Assembly: GCA_032622095.1 (NCBI GenBank)
Contig: CP136061.1
Span: 169,391,107 to 169,455,106 of the forward strand
Reading direction: 5' to 3'
Length of the DNA stretch: 64,000 nt
From: Siphonodentalium dalli
Lineage: Eukaryota > Mollusca > Scaphopoda > Gadilida > Siphonodentaliidae
Part shown: positions 9,493 through 23,762 of the stretch, piece by piece
How the letters are laid out: the number at the start of each line of letters is the position of its first letter
How positions within the stretch are numbered: position 1 is the first letter of the stretch
The notes under the pieces: model-generated
Database searches by the model: none
Told to the model about the DNA's origin: nothing
What the model saw: the letters and a program-made list of their open reading frames with translations, nothing else
Translations under genes and position numbers: made by a program

Positions 9493-10792
9493 GTATACCA
9501 TAAACAAATATAGCATGTCGAGCTTGTAAAATAGACGGATATTTTTGAGAATATACGGATATGAATGCGCGTATTTTACCATTTAATATGTTATTGCAAG
9601 TCTTCACAGTCATGCATAAGTTCATAATACCAAGTTAACAATCGTTATTCACACAAAAACATACTTATATATGTCGTTCAATGTAATTATGCTACATTGA
9701 TCGACCACCCATTTCGGAACAGCGAAATAGCGTATGGTATGATGACATTAAACTCTCTTTGCTCGCTTGCCTATATCGCGATGTTCCCAACAGTTTAAGG
9801 TGCCGTATTTTAACAAATAGATTGTCATGAAATGGTAGCATTCTGGAAATGATATATACATGGCAGCTTATACCTACACATTCCATATGCAATTCGCTTA
9901 ATTTTGGTGTGATTCATATTCTTGTATACCCGCAGGTGGTGAATTAGTCGGCGCTTTAAGGCATTTATTGTATATTTTCCGAGTAGCGAACGAATGTACG
10001 ACGTCGACGTTGTCGCCTATTCGTAAGTTATAAGACTTTACATTACGTCTCGTCCAATTAATGCGAAATATGCAATCGGCGGTCTTAACAGTCGGACAAT
10101 AAAGTCATATATTTTCACTCGTGACACATACAGATGATAAAGAGACAATTTTTAAATGGTCAGATCTGAATTCAACAAAATTATGCACTATGTCAGATGG
10201 TAAACCAATACCAAACCGCAAAGTGTCACGTTCCGAAATTATGATACCAAAATTAGCGACTAAGGGGTGGCAAGGTTGGGGCGTCGGACGGGATACACTG
10301 ACTCCCATTCATTCAATTTGAATATATCATATATTAAAATGGTTTACGGGCGCGTGAACGGATAGAAAATAGTTTCAATTGAATTGAGAACTGCAAGCGA
10401 AAGTCCGCGCATAAGACGGATTGTGCTTTATGAAAACGTGGTCCATGCTGAGAAGTGTTATAACAATATACGACGGACACCACAGTTCTGTTAATTCTCA
10501 AATGTCAAAGTCGAGAATTATTTTTGTAAAAAATGGGGGTTTTAAAAAAAGTGAAAACAAAACGAACTACTATTCTAAAACTAATGAATTTCGACCGTTT
10601 TTGGACTCAAAATATGTCATTTTTAAGCCGCATCGTGATAAAACCGCATAATCACGGCCGGTCGGCAAGACAGACAGCCGACTTTGTTTTGAGTGATTAC
10701 CCATTAGCCAATACAACACTTAATACAGTGCGCCAACATGAATGGATGTTGAAATATATCGCCAGTGGTCATTTGTGTAATTTTTGACATTG

Positions 10793-13700
10793 TAAAAATG
10801 TCCTGGTTTGGTCTTCTGTCTATGTTTAAGACGCTCACATAGAGCAAATCCAGCTGTTGCGCTTCGTCTAGGAGAAGATCGGGACACAAGCACTTTCTAC
10901 ACATGGACTTTATTAGTACATTTTTCGATGTGTTATAACTTGGTAATTTCTCACCCGATTTACAAAATTCTTTCACGAGTAGCATCAGTACATCGTATAG
11001 ATACCCGACAGTAAAAATGGTTGGAATCGGTGACAAGAAAAAAATTGACAAATTTTGCACCCCTCCCCGGGTCAACAAATTGTTTTCGGACCTTGGTGAA
11101 AATTTCCCCGATTCGTGCCCTTTCCTTAGTTAACACGATTACGAGAACCGAATTCAGCTGCTTGACTTCTTACAGGAGAAAATCTGCGCACAAACTTTTT
11201 CCAAAATTTTGGTTTAAGGGCCATAACTCTGGTAAGCAAGTTAGAGCACAAACCTAAATGCTCCATTACCATGCATCTTGACATGGTGCATATACCTACC
11301 AAATTTCAATGCTTTAACTTTTAAACTTTCTGAGATATAAGGGTTTCAAAATATATTAAGAATAATAAATAATAATAATAGTGAAAAATAAAAAATTGAA
11401 TAACAATATACTTCCATATTAAAATATGTAAGTATAATAAGGGAATCGCTCGGAATTGATTGGAATGTCGATAGTATGGTTTATTGAGATTTCTGTGTTC
11501 AGTTGGAACGTTCTGGTGTGACCCCCACCCATGCCTCGAAATTTGATGACGCGGGTAGAAAAGTCGCCATATATCGGCCAATTTTCGAGATATCGAGCTA
11601 ATATTTGCGCCATTGTGTTCGTATTTTATGCCCCTATAATATTTACTAGGGTTTTGGTGAGGTATTGCGCCGATATTTTACTATGTAGGCCAATATGTAT
11701 GTTTCTGGTTCATACGTTTTTGAATATCTCCGGACTCATTCGACATAATGCAGCAAATGAATAATCGTTTAAAAGAGCTAAAAATTCCCCATCGAATGAT
11801 ACCAAACACGTCACGATTGGTTGAAGAAATATAAATTCATAGTGCTTTCCCTGTAAACTTGAAAAAAGGAAAGGGCCACCATTTCTACATTTGTCAACCG
11901 ATTCACAAAATTCACGCACGATAATACTTAGTACATCCTACAGATACTTCACAACCATTTTGGTTAAAATCGGCGACAAAAAAAAAATTGACATATTTTG
12001 CCCCTCCCTTAGCCCACGAAAAATTGAGCGGACCTTTGTAAAAATGTCCTGGTTTGGTCTTCTGTCTATGTTTAAGACGCTCACATAGAGCAAATCCAGC
12101 TGTTGCGCTTCGTCTAGGAGAAGATCGGGACACAAGCACTTTCTACACATGGACTTTATTAGTACATTTTTCGATGTGTTATAACTTGGTAATTTCTCAC
12201 CCGATTTACAAAATTCTTTCACGAGTAGCATCAGTACATCGTATAGATACCCGACAGTAAAAATGGTTGGAATCGGTGACAAGAAAAAAATTGACAAATT
12301 TTGCACCCCTCCCCGGGTCAACAAATTGTTTTCGGACCTTGGTGAAAATTTCCCCGATTCGTGCCCTTTCCTTAGTTAACACGATTACGAGAACCGAATT
12401 CAGCTGCTTGACTTCTTACAGGAGAAAATCTGCGCACAAACTTTTTCCAAAATTTTGGTTTAAGGGCCATAACTCTGGTAAGCAAGTTAGAGCACAAACC
12501 TAAATGCTCCATTACCATGCATCTTGACATGGTGCATATACCTACCAAATTTCAATGCTTTAACTTTTAAACTTTCTGAGATATAAGGGTTTCAAAATAT
12601 ATTAAGAATAATAAATAATAATAATAGTGAAAAATAAAAAATTGAATAACAATATACTTCCATATTAAAATATGTAAGTATAATAAGGGAATCGCTCGGA
12701 ATTGATTGGAATGTCGATAGTATGGTTTATTGAGATTTCTGTGTTCAGTTGGAACGTTCTGGTGTGACCCCCACCCATGCCTCGAAATTTGATGACGCGG
12801 GTAGAAAAGTCGCCATATATCGGCCAATTTTCGAGATATCGAGCTAATATTTGCGCCATTGTGTTCGTATTTTATGCCCCTATAATATTTACTAGGGTTT
12901 TGGTGAGGTATTGCGCCGATATTTTACTATGTAGGCCAATATGTATGTTTCTGGTTCATACGTTTTTGAATATCTCCGGACTCATTCGACATAATGCAGC
13001 AAATGAATAATCGTTTAAAAGAGCTAAAAATTCCCCATCGAATGATACCAAACACGTCACGATTGGTTGAAGAAATATAAATTCATAGTGCTTTCCCTGT
13101 AAACTTGAAAAAAGGAAAGGGCCACCATTTCTACATTTGTCAACCGATTCACAAAATTCACGCACGATAATACTTAGTACATCCTACAGATACTTCACAA
13201 CCATTTTGGTTAAAATCGGCGACAAAAAAAAAATTGACATATTTTGCCCCTCCCTTAGCCCACGAAAAATTGAGCGGACCTTTGTAAAAATGTCCTGGTT
13301 TGGTCTTCTGTCTATGTTTAAGACGCTCACATAGAGCAAATCCAGCTGTTGCGCTTCGTCTAGGAGAAGATCGGGACACAAGCACTTTCTACACATGGAC
13401 TTTATTAGTACATTTTTCGATGTGTTATAACTTGGTAATTTCTCACCCGATTTACAAAATTCTTTCACGAGTAGCATCAGTACATCGTATAGATACCCGA
13501 CAGTAAAAATGGTTGGAATCGGTGACAAGAAAAAAATTGACAAATTTTGCACCCCTCCCCGGGTCAACAAATTGTTTTCGGACCTTGGTGAAAATTTCCC
13601 CGATTCGTGCCCTTTCCTTAGTTAACACGATTACGAGAACCGAATTCAGCTGCTTGACTTCTTACAGGAGAAAATCTGCGCACAAACTTTTTCCAAAATT

Positions 13701-16700
13701 TTGGTTTAAGGGCCATAACTCTGGTAAGCAAGTTAGAGCACAAACCTAAATGCTCCATTACCATGCATCTTGACATGGTGCATATACCTACCAAATTTCA
13801 ATGCTTTAACTTTTAAACTTTCTGAGATATAAGGGTTTCAAAATATATTAAGAATAATAAATAATAATAATAGTGAAAAATAAAAAATTGAATAACAATA
13901 TACTTCCATATTAAAATATGTAAGTATAATAAGGGAATCGCTCGGAATTGATTGGAATGTCGATAGTATGGTTTATTGAGATTTCTGTGTTCAGTTGGAA
14001 CGTTCTGGTGTGACCCCCACCCATGCCTCGAAATTTGATGACGCGGGTAGAAAAGTCGCCATATATCGGCCAATTTTCGAGATATCGAGCTAATATTTGC
14101 GCCATTGTGTTCGTATTTTATGCCCCTATAATATTTACTAGGGTTTTGGTGAGGTATTGCGCCGATATTTTACTATGTAGGCCAATATGTATGTTTCTGG
14201 TTCATACGTTTTTGAATATCTCCGGACTCATTCGACATAATGCAGCAAATGAATAATCGTTTAAAAGAGCTAAAAATTCCCCATCGAATGATACCAAACA
14301 CGTCACGATTGGTTGAAGAAATATAAATTCATAGTGCTTTCCCTGTAAACTTGAAAAAAGGAAAGGGCCACCATTTCTACATTTGTCAACCGATTCACAA
14401 AATTCACGCACGATAATACTTAGTACATCCTACAGATACTTCACAACCATTTTGGTTAAAATCGGCGACAAAAAAAAAATTGACATATTTTGCCCCTCCC
14501 TTAGCCCACGAAAAATTGAGCGGACCTTTGTAAAAATGTCCTGGTTTGGTCTTCTGTCTATGTTTAAGACGCTCACATAGAGCAAATCCAGCTGTTGCGC
14601 TTCGTCTAGGAGAAGATCGGGACACAAGCACTTTCTACACATGGACTTTATTAGTACATTTTTCGATGTGTTATAACTTGGTAATTTCTCACCCGATTTA
14701 CAAAATTCTTTCACGAGTAGCATCAGTACATCGTATAGATACCCGACAGTAAAAATGGTTGGAATCGGTGACAAGAAAAAAATTGACAAATTTTGCACCC
14801 CTCCCCGGGTCAACAAATTGTTTTCGGACCTTGGTGAAAATTTCCCCGATTCGTGCCCTTTCCTTAGTTAACACGATTACGAGAACCGAATTCAGCTGCT
14901 TGACTTCTTACAGGAGAAAATCTGCGCACAAACTTTTTCCAAAATTTTGGTTTAAGGGCCATAACTCTGGTAAGCAAGTTAGAGCACAAACCTAAATGCT
15001 CCATTACCATGCATCTTGACATGGTGCATATACCTACCAAATTTCAATGCTTTAACTTTTAAACTTTCTGAGATATAAGGGTTTCAAAATATATTAAGAA
15101 TAATAAATAATAATAATAGTGAAAAATAAAAAATTGAATAACAATATACTTCCATATTAAAATATGTAAGTATAATAAGGGAATCGCTCGGAATTGATTG
15201 GAATGTCGATAGTATGGTTTATTGAGATTTCTGTGTTCAGTTGGAACGTTCTGGTGTGACCCCCACCCATGCCTCGAAATTTGATGACGCGGGTAGAAAA
15301 GTCGCCATATATCGGCCAATTTTCGAGATATCGAGCTAATATTTGCGCCATTGTGTTCGTATTTTATGCCCCTATAATATTTACTAGGGTTTTGGTGAGG
15401 TATTGCGCCGATATTTTACTATGTAGGCCAATATGTATGTTTCTGGTTCATACGTTTTTGAATATCTCCGGACTCATTCGACATAATGCAGCAAATGAAT
15501 AATCGTTTAAAAGAGCTAAAAATTCCCCATCGAATGATACCAAACACGTCACGATTGGTTGAAGAAATATAAATTCATAGTGCTTTCCCTGTAAACTTGA
15601 AAAAAGGAAAGGGCCACCATTTCTACATTTGTCAACCGATTCACAAAATTCACGCACGATAATACTTAGTACATCCTACAGATACTTCACAACCATTTTG
15701 GTTAAAATCGGCGACAAAAAAAAAATTGACATATTTTGCCCCTCCCTTAGCCCACGAAAAATTGAGCGGACCTTTGTAAAAATGTCCTGGTTTGGTCTTC
15801 TGTCTATGTTTAAGACGCTCACATAGAGCAAATCCAGCTGTTGCGCTTCGTCTAGGAGAAGATCGGGACACAAGCACTTTCTACACATGGACTTTATTAG
15901 TACATTTTTCGATGTGTTATAACTTGGTAATTTCTCACCCGATTTACAAAATTCTTTCACGAGTAGCATCAGTACATCGTATAGATACCCGACAGTAAAA
16001 ATGGTTGGAATCGGTGACAAGAAAAAAATTGACAAATTTTGCACCCCTCCCCGGGTCAACAAATTGTTTTCGGACCTTGGTGAAAATTTCCCCGATTCGT
16101 GCCCTTTCCTTAGTTAACACGATTACGAGAACCGAATTCAGCTGCTTGACTTCTTACAGGAGAAAATCTGCGCACAAACTTTTTCCAAAATTTTGGTTTA
16201 AGGGCCATAACTCTGGTAAGCAAGTTAGAGCACAAACCTAAATGCTCCATTACCATGCATCTTGACATGGTGCATATACCTACCAAATTTCAATGCTTTA
16301 ACTTTTAAACTTTCTGAGATATAAGGGTTTCAAAATATATTAAGAATAATAAATAATAATAATAGTGAAAAATAAAAAATTGAATAACAATATACTTCCA
16401 TATTAAAATATGTAAGTATAATAAGGGAATCGCTCGGAATTGATTGGAATGTCGATAGTATGGTTTATTGAGATTTCTGTGTTCAGTTGGAACGTTCTGG
16501 TGTGACCCCCACCCATGCCTCGAAATTTGATGACGCGGGTAGAAAAGTCGCCATATATCGGCCAATTTTCGAGATATCGAGCTAATATTTGCGCCATTGT
16601 GTTCGTATTTTATGCCCCTATAATATTTACTAGGGTTTTGGTGAGGTATTGCGCCGATATTTTACTATGTAGGCCAATATGTATGTTTCTGGTTCATACG

Positions 16701-19700
16701 TTTTTGAATATCTCCGGACTCATTCGACATAATGCAGCAAATGAATAATCGTTTAAAAGAGCTAAAAATTCCCCATCGAATGATACCAAACACGTCACGA
16801 TTGGTTGAAGAAATATAAATTCATAGTGCTTTCCCTGTAAACTTGAAAAAAGGAAAGGGCCACCATTTCTACATTTGTCAACCGATTCACAAAATTCACG
16901 CACGATAATACTTAGTACATCCTACAGATACTTCACAACCATTTTGGTTAAAATCGGCGACAAAAAAAAAATTGACATATTTTGCCCCTCCCTTAGCCCA
17001 CGAAAAATTGAGCGGACCTTTGTAAAAATGTCCTGGTTTGGTCTTCTGTCTATGTTTAAGACGCTCACATAGAGCAAATCCAGCTGTTGCGCTTCGTCTA
17101 GGAGAAGATCGGGACACAAGCACTTTCTACACATGGACTTTATTAGTACATTTTTCGATGTGTTATAACTTGGTAATTTCTCACCCGATTTACAAAATTC
17201 TTTCACGAGTAGCATCAGTACATCGTATAGATACCCGACAGTAAAAATGGTTGGAATCGGTGACAAGAAAAAAATTGACAAATTTTGCACCCCTCCCCGG
17301 GTCAACAAATTGTTTTCGGACCTTGGTGAAAATTTCCCCGATTCGTGCCCTTTCCTTAGTTAACACGATTACGAGAACCGAATTCAGCTGCTTGACTTCT
17401 TACAGGAGAAAATCTGCGCACAAACTTTTTCCAAAATTTTGGTTTAAGGGCCATAACTCTGGTAAGCAAGTTAGAGCACAAACCTAAATGCTCCATTACC
17501 ATGCATCTTGACATGGTGCATATACCTACCAAATTTCAATGCTTTAACTTTTAAACTTTCTGAGATATAAGGGTTTCAAAATATATTAAGAATAATAAAT
17601 AATAATAATAGTGAAAAATAAAAAATTGAATAACAATATACTTCCATATTAAAATATGTAAGTATAATAAGGGAATCGCTCGGAATTGATTGGAATGTCG
17701 ATAGTATGGTTTATTGAGATTTCTGTGTTCAGTTGGAACGTTCTGGTGTGACCCCCACCCATGCCTCGAAATTTGATGACGCGGGTAGAAAAGTCGCCAT
17801 ATATCGGCCAATTTTCGAGATATCGAGCTAATATTTGCGCCATTGTGTTCGTATTTTATGCCCCTATAATATTTACTAGGGTTTTGGTGAGGTATTGCGC
17901 CGATATTTTACTATGTAGGCCAATATGTATGTTTCTGGTTCATACGTTTTTGAATATCTCCGGACTCATTCGACATAATGCAGCAAATGAATAATCGTTT
18001 AAAAGAGCTAAAAATTCCCCATCGAATGATACCAAACACGTCACGATTGGTTGAAGAAATATAAATTCATAGTGCTTTCCCTGTAAACTTGAAAAAAGGA
18101 AAGGGCCACCATTTCTACATTTGTCAACCGATTCACAAAATTCACGCACGATAATACTTAGTACATCCTACAGATACTTCACAACCATTTTGGTTAAAAT
18201 CGGCGACAAAAAAAAAATTGACATATTTTGCCCCTCCCTTAGCCCACGAAAAATTGAGCGGACCTTTGTAAAAATGTCCTGGTTTGGTCTTCTGTCTATG
18301 TTTAAGACGCTCACATAGAGCAAATCCAGCTGTTGCGCTTCGTCTAGGAGAAGATCGGGACACAAGCACTTTCTACACATGGACTTTATTAGTACATTTT
18401 TCGATGTGTTATAACTTGGTAATTTCTCACCCGATTTACAAAATTCTTTCACGAGTAGCATCAGTACATCGTATAGATACCCGACAGTAAAAATGGTTGG
18501 AATCGGTGACAAGAAAAAAATTGACAAATTTTGCACCCCTCCCCGGGTCAACAAATTGTTTTCGGACCTTGGTGAAAATTTCCCCGATTCGTGCCCTTTC
18601 CTTAGTTAACACGATTACGAGAACCGAATTCAGCTGCTTGACTTCTTACAGGAGAAAATCTGCGCACAAACTTTTTCCAAAATTTTGGTTTAAGGGCCAT
18701 AACTCTGGTAAGCAAGTTAGAGCACAAACCTAAATGCTCCATTACCATGCATCTTGACATGGTGCATATACCTACCAAATTTCAATGCTTTAACTTTTAA
18801 ACTTTCTGAGATATAAGGGTTTCAAAATATATTAAGAATAATAAATAATAATAATAGTGAAAAATAAAAAATTGAATAACAATATACTTCCATATTAAAA
18901 TATGTAAGTATAATAAGGGAATCGCTCGGAATTGATTGGAATGTCGATAGTATGGTTTATTGAGATTTCTGTGTTCAGTTGGAACGTTCTGGTGTGACCC
19001 CCACCCATGCCTCGAAATTTGATGACGCGGGTAGAAAAGTCGCCATATATCGGCCAATTTTCGAGATATCGAGCTAATATTTGCGCCATTGTGTTCGTAT
19101 TTTATGCCCCTATAATATTTACTAGGGTTTTGGTGAGGTATTGCGCCGATATTTTACTATGTAGGCCAATATGTATGTTTCTGGTTCATACGTTTTTGAA
19201 TATCTCCGGACTCATTCGACATAATGCAGCAAATGAATAATCGTTTAAAAGAGCTAAAAATTCCCCATCGAATGATACCAAACACGTCACGATTGGTTGA
19301 AGAAATATAAATTCATAGTGCTTTCCCTGTAAACTTGAAAAAAGGAAAGGGCCACCATTTCTACATTTGTCAACCGATTCACAAAATTCACGCACGATAA
19401 TACTTAGTACATCCTACAGATACTTCACAACCATTTTGGTTAAAATCGGCGACAAAAAAAAAATTGACATATTTTGCCCCTCCCTTAGCCCACGAAAAAT
19501 TGAGCGGACCTTTGTAAAAATGTCCTGGTTTGGTCTTCTGTCTATGTTTAAGACGCTCACATAGAGCAAATCCAGCTGTTGCGCTTCGTCTAGGAGAAGA
19601 TCGGGACACAAGCACTTTCTACACATGGACTTTATTAGTACATTTTTCGATGTGTTATAACTTGGTAATTTCTCACCCGATTTACAAAATTCTTTCACGA

Positions 19701-21343
19701 GTAGCATCAGTACATCGTATAGATACCCGACAGTAAAAATGGTTGGAATCGGTGACAAGAAAAAAATTGACAAATTTTGCACCCCTCCCCGGGTCAACAA
19801 ATTGTTTTCGGACCTTGGTGAAAATTTCCCCGATTCGTGCCCTTTCCTTAGTTAACACGATTACGAGAACCGAATTCAGCTGCTTGACTTCTTACAGGAG
19901 AAAATCTGCGCACAAACTTTTTCCAAAATTTTGGTTTAAGGGCCATAACTCTGGTAAGCAAGTTAGAGCACAAACCTAAATGCTCCATTACCATGCATCT
20001 TGACATGGTGCATATACCTACCAAATTTCAATGCTTTAACTTTTAAACTTTCTGAGATATAAGGGTTTCAAAATATATTAAGAATAATAAATAATAATAA
20101 TAGTGAAAAATAAAAAATTGAATAACAATATACTTCCATATTAAAATATGTAAGTATAATAAGGGAATCGCTCGGAATTGATTGGAATGTCGATAGTATG
20201 GTTTATTGAGATTTCTGTGTTCAGTTGGAACGTTCTGGTGTGACCCCCACCCATGCCTCGAAATTTGATGACGCGGGTAGAAAAGTCGCCATATATCGGC
20301 CAATTTTCGAGATATCGAGCTAATATTTGCGCCATTGTGTTCGTATTTTATGCCCCTATAATATTTACTAGGGTTTTGGTGAGGTATTGCGCCGATATTT
20401 TACTATGTAGGCCAATATGTATGTTTCTGGTTCATACGTTTTTGAATATCTCCGGACTCATTCGACATAATGCAGCAAATGAATAATCGTTTAAAAGAGC
20501 TAAAAATTCCCCATCGAATGATACCAAACACGTCACGATTGGTTGAAGAAATATAAATTCATAGTGCTTTCCCTGTAAACTTGAAAAAAGGAAAGGGCCA
20601 CCATTTCTACATTTGTCAACCGATTCACAAAATTCACGCACGATAATACTTAGTACATCCTACAGATACTTCACAACCATTTTGGTTAAAATCGGCGACA
20701 AAAAAAAAATTGACATATTTTGCCCCTCCCTTAGCCCACGAAAAATTGAGCGGACCTTTGTAAAAATGTCCTGGTTTGGTCTTCTGTCTATGTTTAAGAC
20801 GCTCACATAGAGCAAATCCAGCTGTTGCGCTTCGTCTAGGAGAAGATCGGGACACAAGCACTTTCTACACATGGACTTTATTAGTACATTTTTCGATGTG
20901 TTATAACTTGGTAATTTCTCACCCGATTTACAAAATTCTTTCACGAGTAGCATCAGTACATCGTATAGATACCCGACAGTAAAAATGGTTGGAATCGGTG
21001 ACAAGAAAAAAATTGACAAATTTTGCACCCCTCCCCGGGTCAACAAATTGTTTTCGGACCTTGGTGAAAATTTCCCCGATTCGTGCCCTTTCCTTAGTTA
21101 ACACGATTACGAGAACCGAATTCAGCTGCTTGACTTCTTACAGGAGAAAATCTGCGCACAAACTTTTTCCAAAATTTTGGTTTAAGGGCCATAACTCTGG
21201 TAAGCAAGTTAGAGCACAAACCTAAATGCTCCATTACCATGCATCTTGACATGGTGCATATACCTACCAAATTTCAATGCTTTAACTTTTAAACTTTCTG
21301 AGATATAAGGGTTTCAAAATATATTAAGAATAATAAATAATAA
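10793..21343 (-). repeat. A1 satellite array: eight end-hairpins, 1246-bp period
   Basis: The array is a first partial unit, seven full hairpin-to-hairpin periods and a last unit cut at 21343 by the nested element 2. Period is 1246 bp (TGTTTAAGACGCTCACATAG recurs every 1246). I see no differences between units. Each unit contains AGGGCCATAACTCTGG, the tract AATAATAAATAATAATAATAG, and an imperfect hairpin ATACTTCCATATT-AA-AATATGTAAGTAT (first at 11408-11435; one mismatch fixed in all A1 units). Two ~150-bp segments about 315 bp apart within the unit (e.g. 11886-12035 and 12198-12345) are diverged copies of each other. There is no coding sequence; short open frames are by-products. The array is part of element 1 and continues at 26904 and 32653. 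Confidence 0.9.
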
Positions 21344-21387
21344 CTAGAATTTTTAAACTTCCTATTGGAAGTTTGATACTTCCATAT
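21344..21387 (-). repeat. Element 2 3' terminus (CTAG, hairpin, 12-bp repeat)
   Basis: CTAG 21344-21347, perfect hairpin arms AAACTTCC 21355-21362 and GGAAGTTT 21367-21374, sub-terminal ATACTTCCATAT 21376-21387. Identical to the 3' terminus of element 1. Confidence 0.75.
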
Positions 21388-21881
21388 AATTATCATATAT
21401 ATTCCAATCCAAATCCCCTCTCAATCATTACCTTTCCCATAACCCAAATCTTAACATAACCATACCTATCGGCAACCCGTACCATGTCCCAATACTAAAT
21501 GTTTCTATAAGCATAACCATGCTCTAGCCGTAACCATAACCACAATAATTCTAACTATATCTATAACTTTAAAAAGTCATGGAATATAAGTAGTGGCTCA
21601 CCTTTTCGATCGTAATTTTGTTTATCTCGATTAATCCGTTCCACAACTATTGAAGTATTTATTTAGTTACACCCATGCATACTTCAGACCTTATATTATG
21701 ATACATGTTTATCATAAACACATCAGTTCGCAAAAATAAAAGATTAAGAATGAGGCTACTTTTGAAATTATATTTCTCGTAAAAAGTGACCCATAGTAGA
21801 CCCTTTGGTATCATCTAGATGGTCTCCTGTAATTTCTGTAGAAGACAGACACAGGCAGACAGACAGAAATTCGCAGATATA

Positions 21882-22051
21882 CAGTAATGCCCTATGTAAT
21901 CGACCCCTTAAACACAGCAGAATTATGGGTAACTTTTCGGGATTCAGGTGAGCTTTCGGATGAATGTCAGCAGGCTATATTTCCCGCTAAATCCTGAAAT
22001 ATTACCCATAATTCTGCTATGTTTAAGGAGTCGATTACTTAGGGCATACTG
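21882..22051. mobile_element. Tc1/mariner-type MITE in L2
   Basis: Second copy of the 170-bp CAGTA...TACTG element with flanking TA, at the same place in the L head as in L1. Confidence 0.8.
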
Positions 22052-23250
22052 TAGATATAGATGTAAGCATGTTATTAAATTATTCATGAATTCCAAATTA
22101 AATCACACGACGTCAGATGCACCTATCCCATGACACTCCACGTGACAATTCACCGTGTGTTCCAATTTTAGTTTGTCATGATCCAACCGGTTGGGCACCA
22201 ATAGCAGGTCAGACCGACAAACAAATGAACACACACACAGTTCGGTTTTATTAGTATACATACCCACATGTGTACAATATATATATTTAATTGGCAACGG
22301 GAATAAAGAACATGCACGGGTTCCACATGCACACATGTGTCTATCTCTTGTGCCTATATTCCAAATTAAGACTTGAGATGTTAAAAATTATAACTGCTAT
22401 GGGATGGTATATTCTCGTGAAATATACGGATAGTTATAGTCTGTCCACAATGAAGTGCGAAGTTTTAAATCAATGCCGATCTGTAATTTGCCAAGTGTTA
22501 AGTCTTGGTTTATCAGTTTGTCGGGTCAGTGATTTCAACGGCCAGTACTATAAGTGACGGTTATATCTACGTGCAGCGGATATATTTATTTATGAAATAA
22601 TTATGCGCGAATGGCAATCACTCACACAACTGATAACACATGTCTTGATTACGCCTTATTATAAAATTAGTAACATGCTAAAAACGAGCCCAAATCACCA
22701 GAATGGGACAAAGGCGAATATGTTTTATTTGAAGTTCTATCATGCTCGGGAACGCTCTAGAAAGATCACTGAAATGTCACTATATATGTGTATCAGGAAT
22801 CAAGCATTAAATATAATTTAGAAACATATCAAAATAGCATAACAGGTAATGCTGTCAAGACACGTTATGTCATTACAAACGTTTATACCGATTGTACTGA
22901 CTGTCCAACCGATTGTACTGACTGTCCAAAATCGCGAACTTTTCCACAGCTTGTGCGAATTTTGTATACATTTTTGGTTCAAAGCGACTTAATCGGACAG
23001 GTGCGCAACACACTGTGCCATCAGAAGTAGGCCAGTCATGCAGCCAATTCTATTTTAAAGAGCGCGGATTTGGGAAAGCTGCATTGTGTGAGAACGTAAC
23101 ATGATTCGCGTACATCTATATGCATTTCGGTATGTTGCTTTCCCGAGTAATGGTGCCTTTTCTGTGTACATAAATAGCACACCAAACTGAACATACGCCT
23201 TCTCACCAGCAAAATGATAAATAGCCGATGTGTTGAAACGGTAGTATACC

Positions 23251-23762
23251 CAGGGGGGGGGGGGGTCGGACAAAAATTTCAGGCACGTATGGCATTTTTT
23301 CCCTTTCGATCATTTTTTGTACCCACCCACCCCCTTCGCCAATTTTTTTTTCCGTTTTCGGCAGTTTTTTCCGACCATTTTTTGACACCCACCCCCCTTT
23401 TAACACTAAAACAGAGATTTGCGGGGGGGAATTCACTGTAAACAGCTGTATATGAATTTCTGTGCATACTATTTATCATGGATGTTGACATGGACATGTA
23501 AATAGGAATGAGTCCTTTTGAGGTCATTCGGCCAAAAAAACATGGCTGCCAGCGGCCATCTTGGATTTAAAAATTTGCAACAAAATACAACACGATAACT
23601 GCCTGCAGTCAGTTTACAGTTTACAGTTGCCAAAACACTAAAAAACAAGCAGGAAATTATTTTTTTTTAGTTGCGGAAAAAATTGCTTGTTGGTAGATTT
23701 GATCACCCACCCACCCCGGCATACGTGCCGGAATTTTTGTTTTCACCCCCCCCCCCCCCCTG
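23251..23762. mobile_element. CAGGG...CCCTG element in L2
   Basis: Copy of the insertion seen at 8992 in L1, about 512 bp because the terminal C run is longer (CCCCCCCCCCCCCCCC before TGG). Flanked by GTATACC on both sides. Orthologous to the L1 copy, so it was inherited rather than newly inserted. Confidence 0.7.

Larger units (their letters stand above)
7086..10792 (-). mobile_element. L1 head of Helitron-like element 1 (outermost host)
   Basis: This is the 3'-terminal head of the outermost element; its array (A1) follows, is interrupted by nested elements and does not end in this window. Termini: CTAG at 7086-7089, hairpin AAACTTCC-TATT-GGAAGTTT at 7097-7116, and ATACTTCCATAT at 7118-7129, which is the inverse of the far end of complete L elements. 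About 200 bp of degenerate CCATAAC-type repeats follow. The rest of the head has no coding sequence. It holds a mariner-type MITE (7624-7793), a CAGGG insertion (8992-9492) and an 18-20 bp duplication (ACCGATTGTACTGACTGTCC, near 8629 and 8650). L1, L2 and L3 are almost identical; L4 is more diverged. The head joins the array inside an A unit near TGTAAAAATGTCCTGG. Confidence 0.8.

Noticed and set aside
10704-21046. Repeated open frames of 60-130 codons inside every A, B and C unit
   Set aside because: They overlap on both strands, lack domain motifs and simply recur because the DNA is tandemly repeated. No codon-like conservation is visible between A and B.
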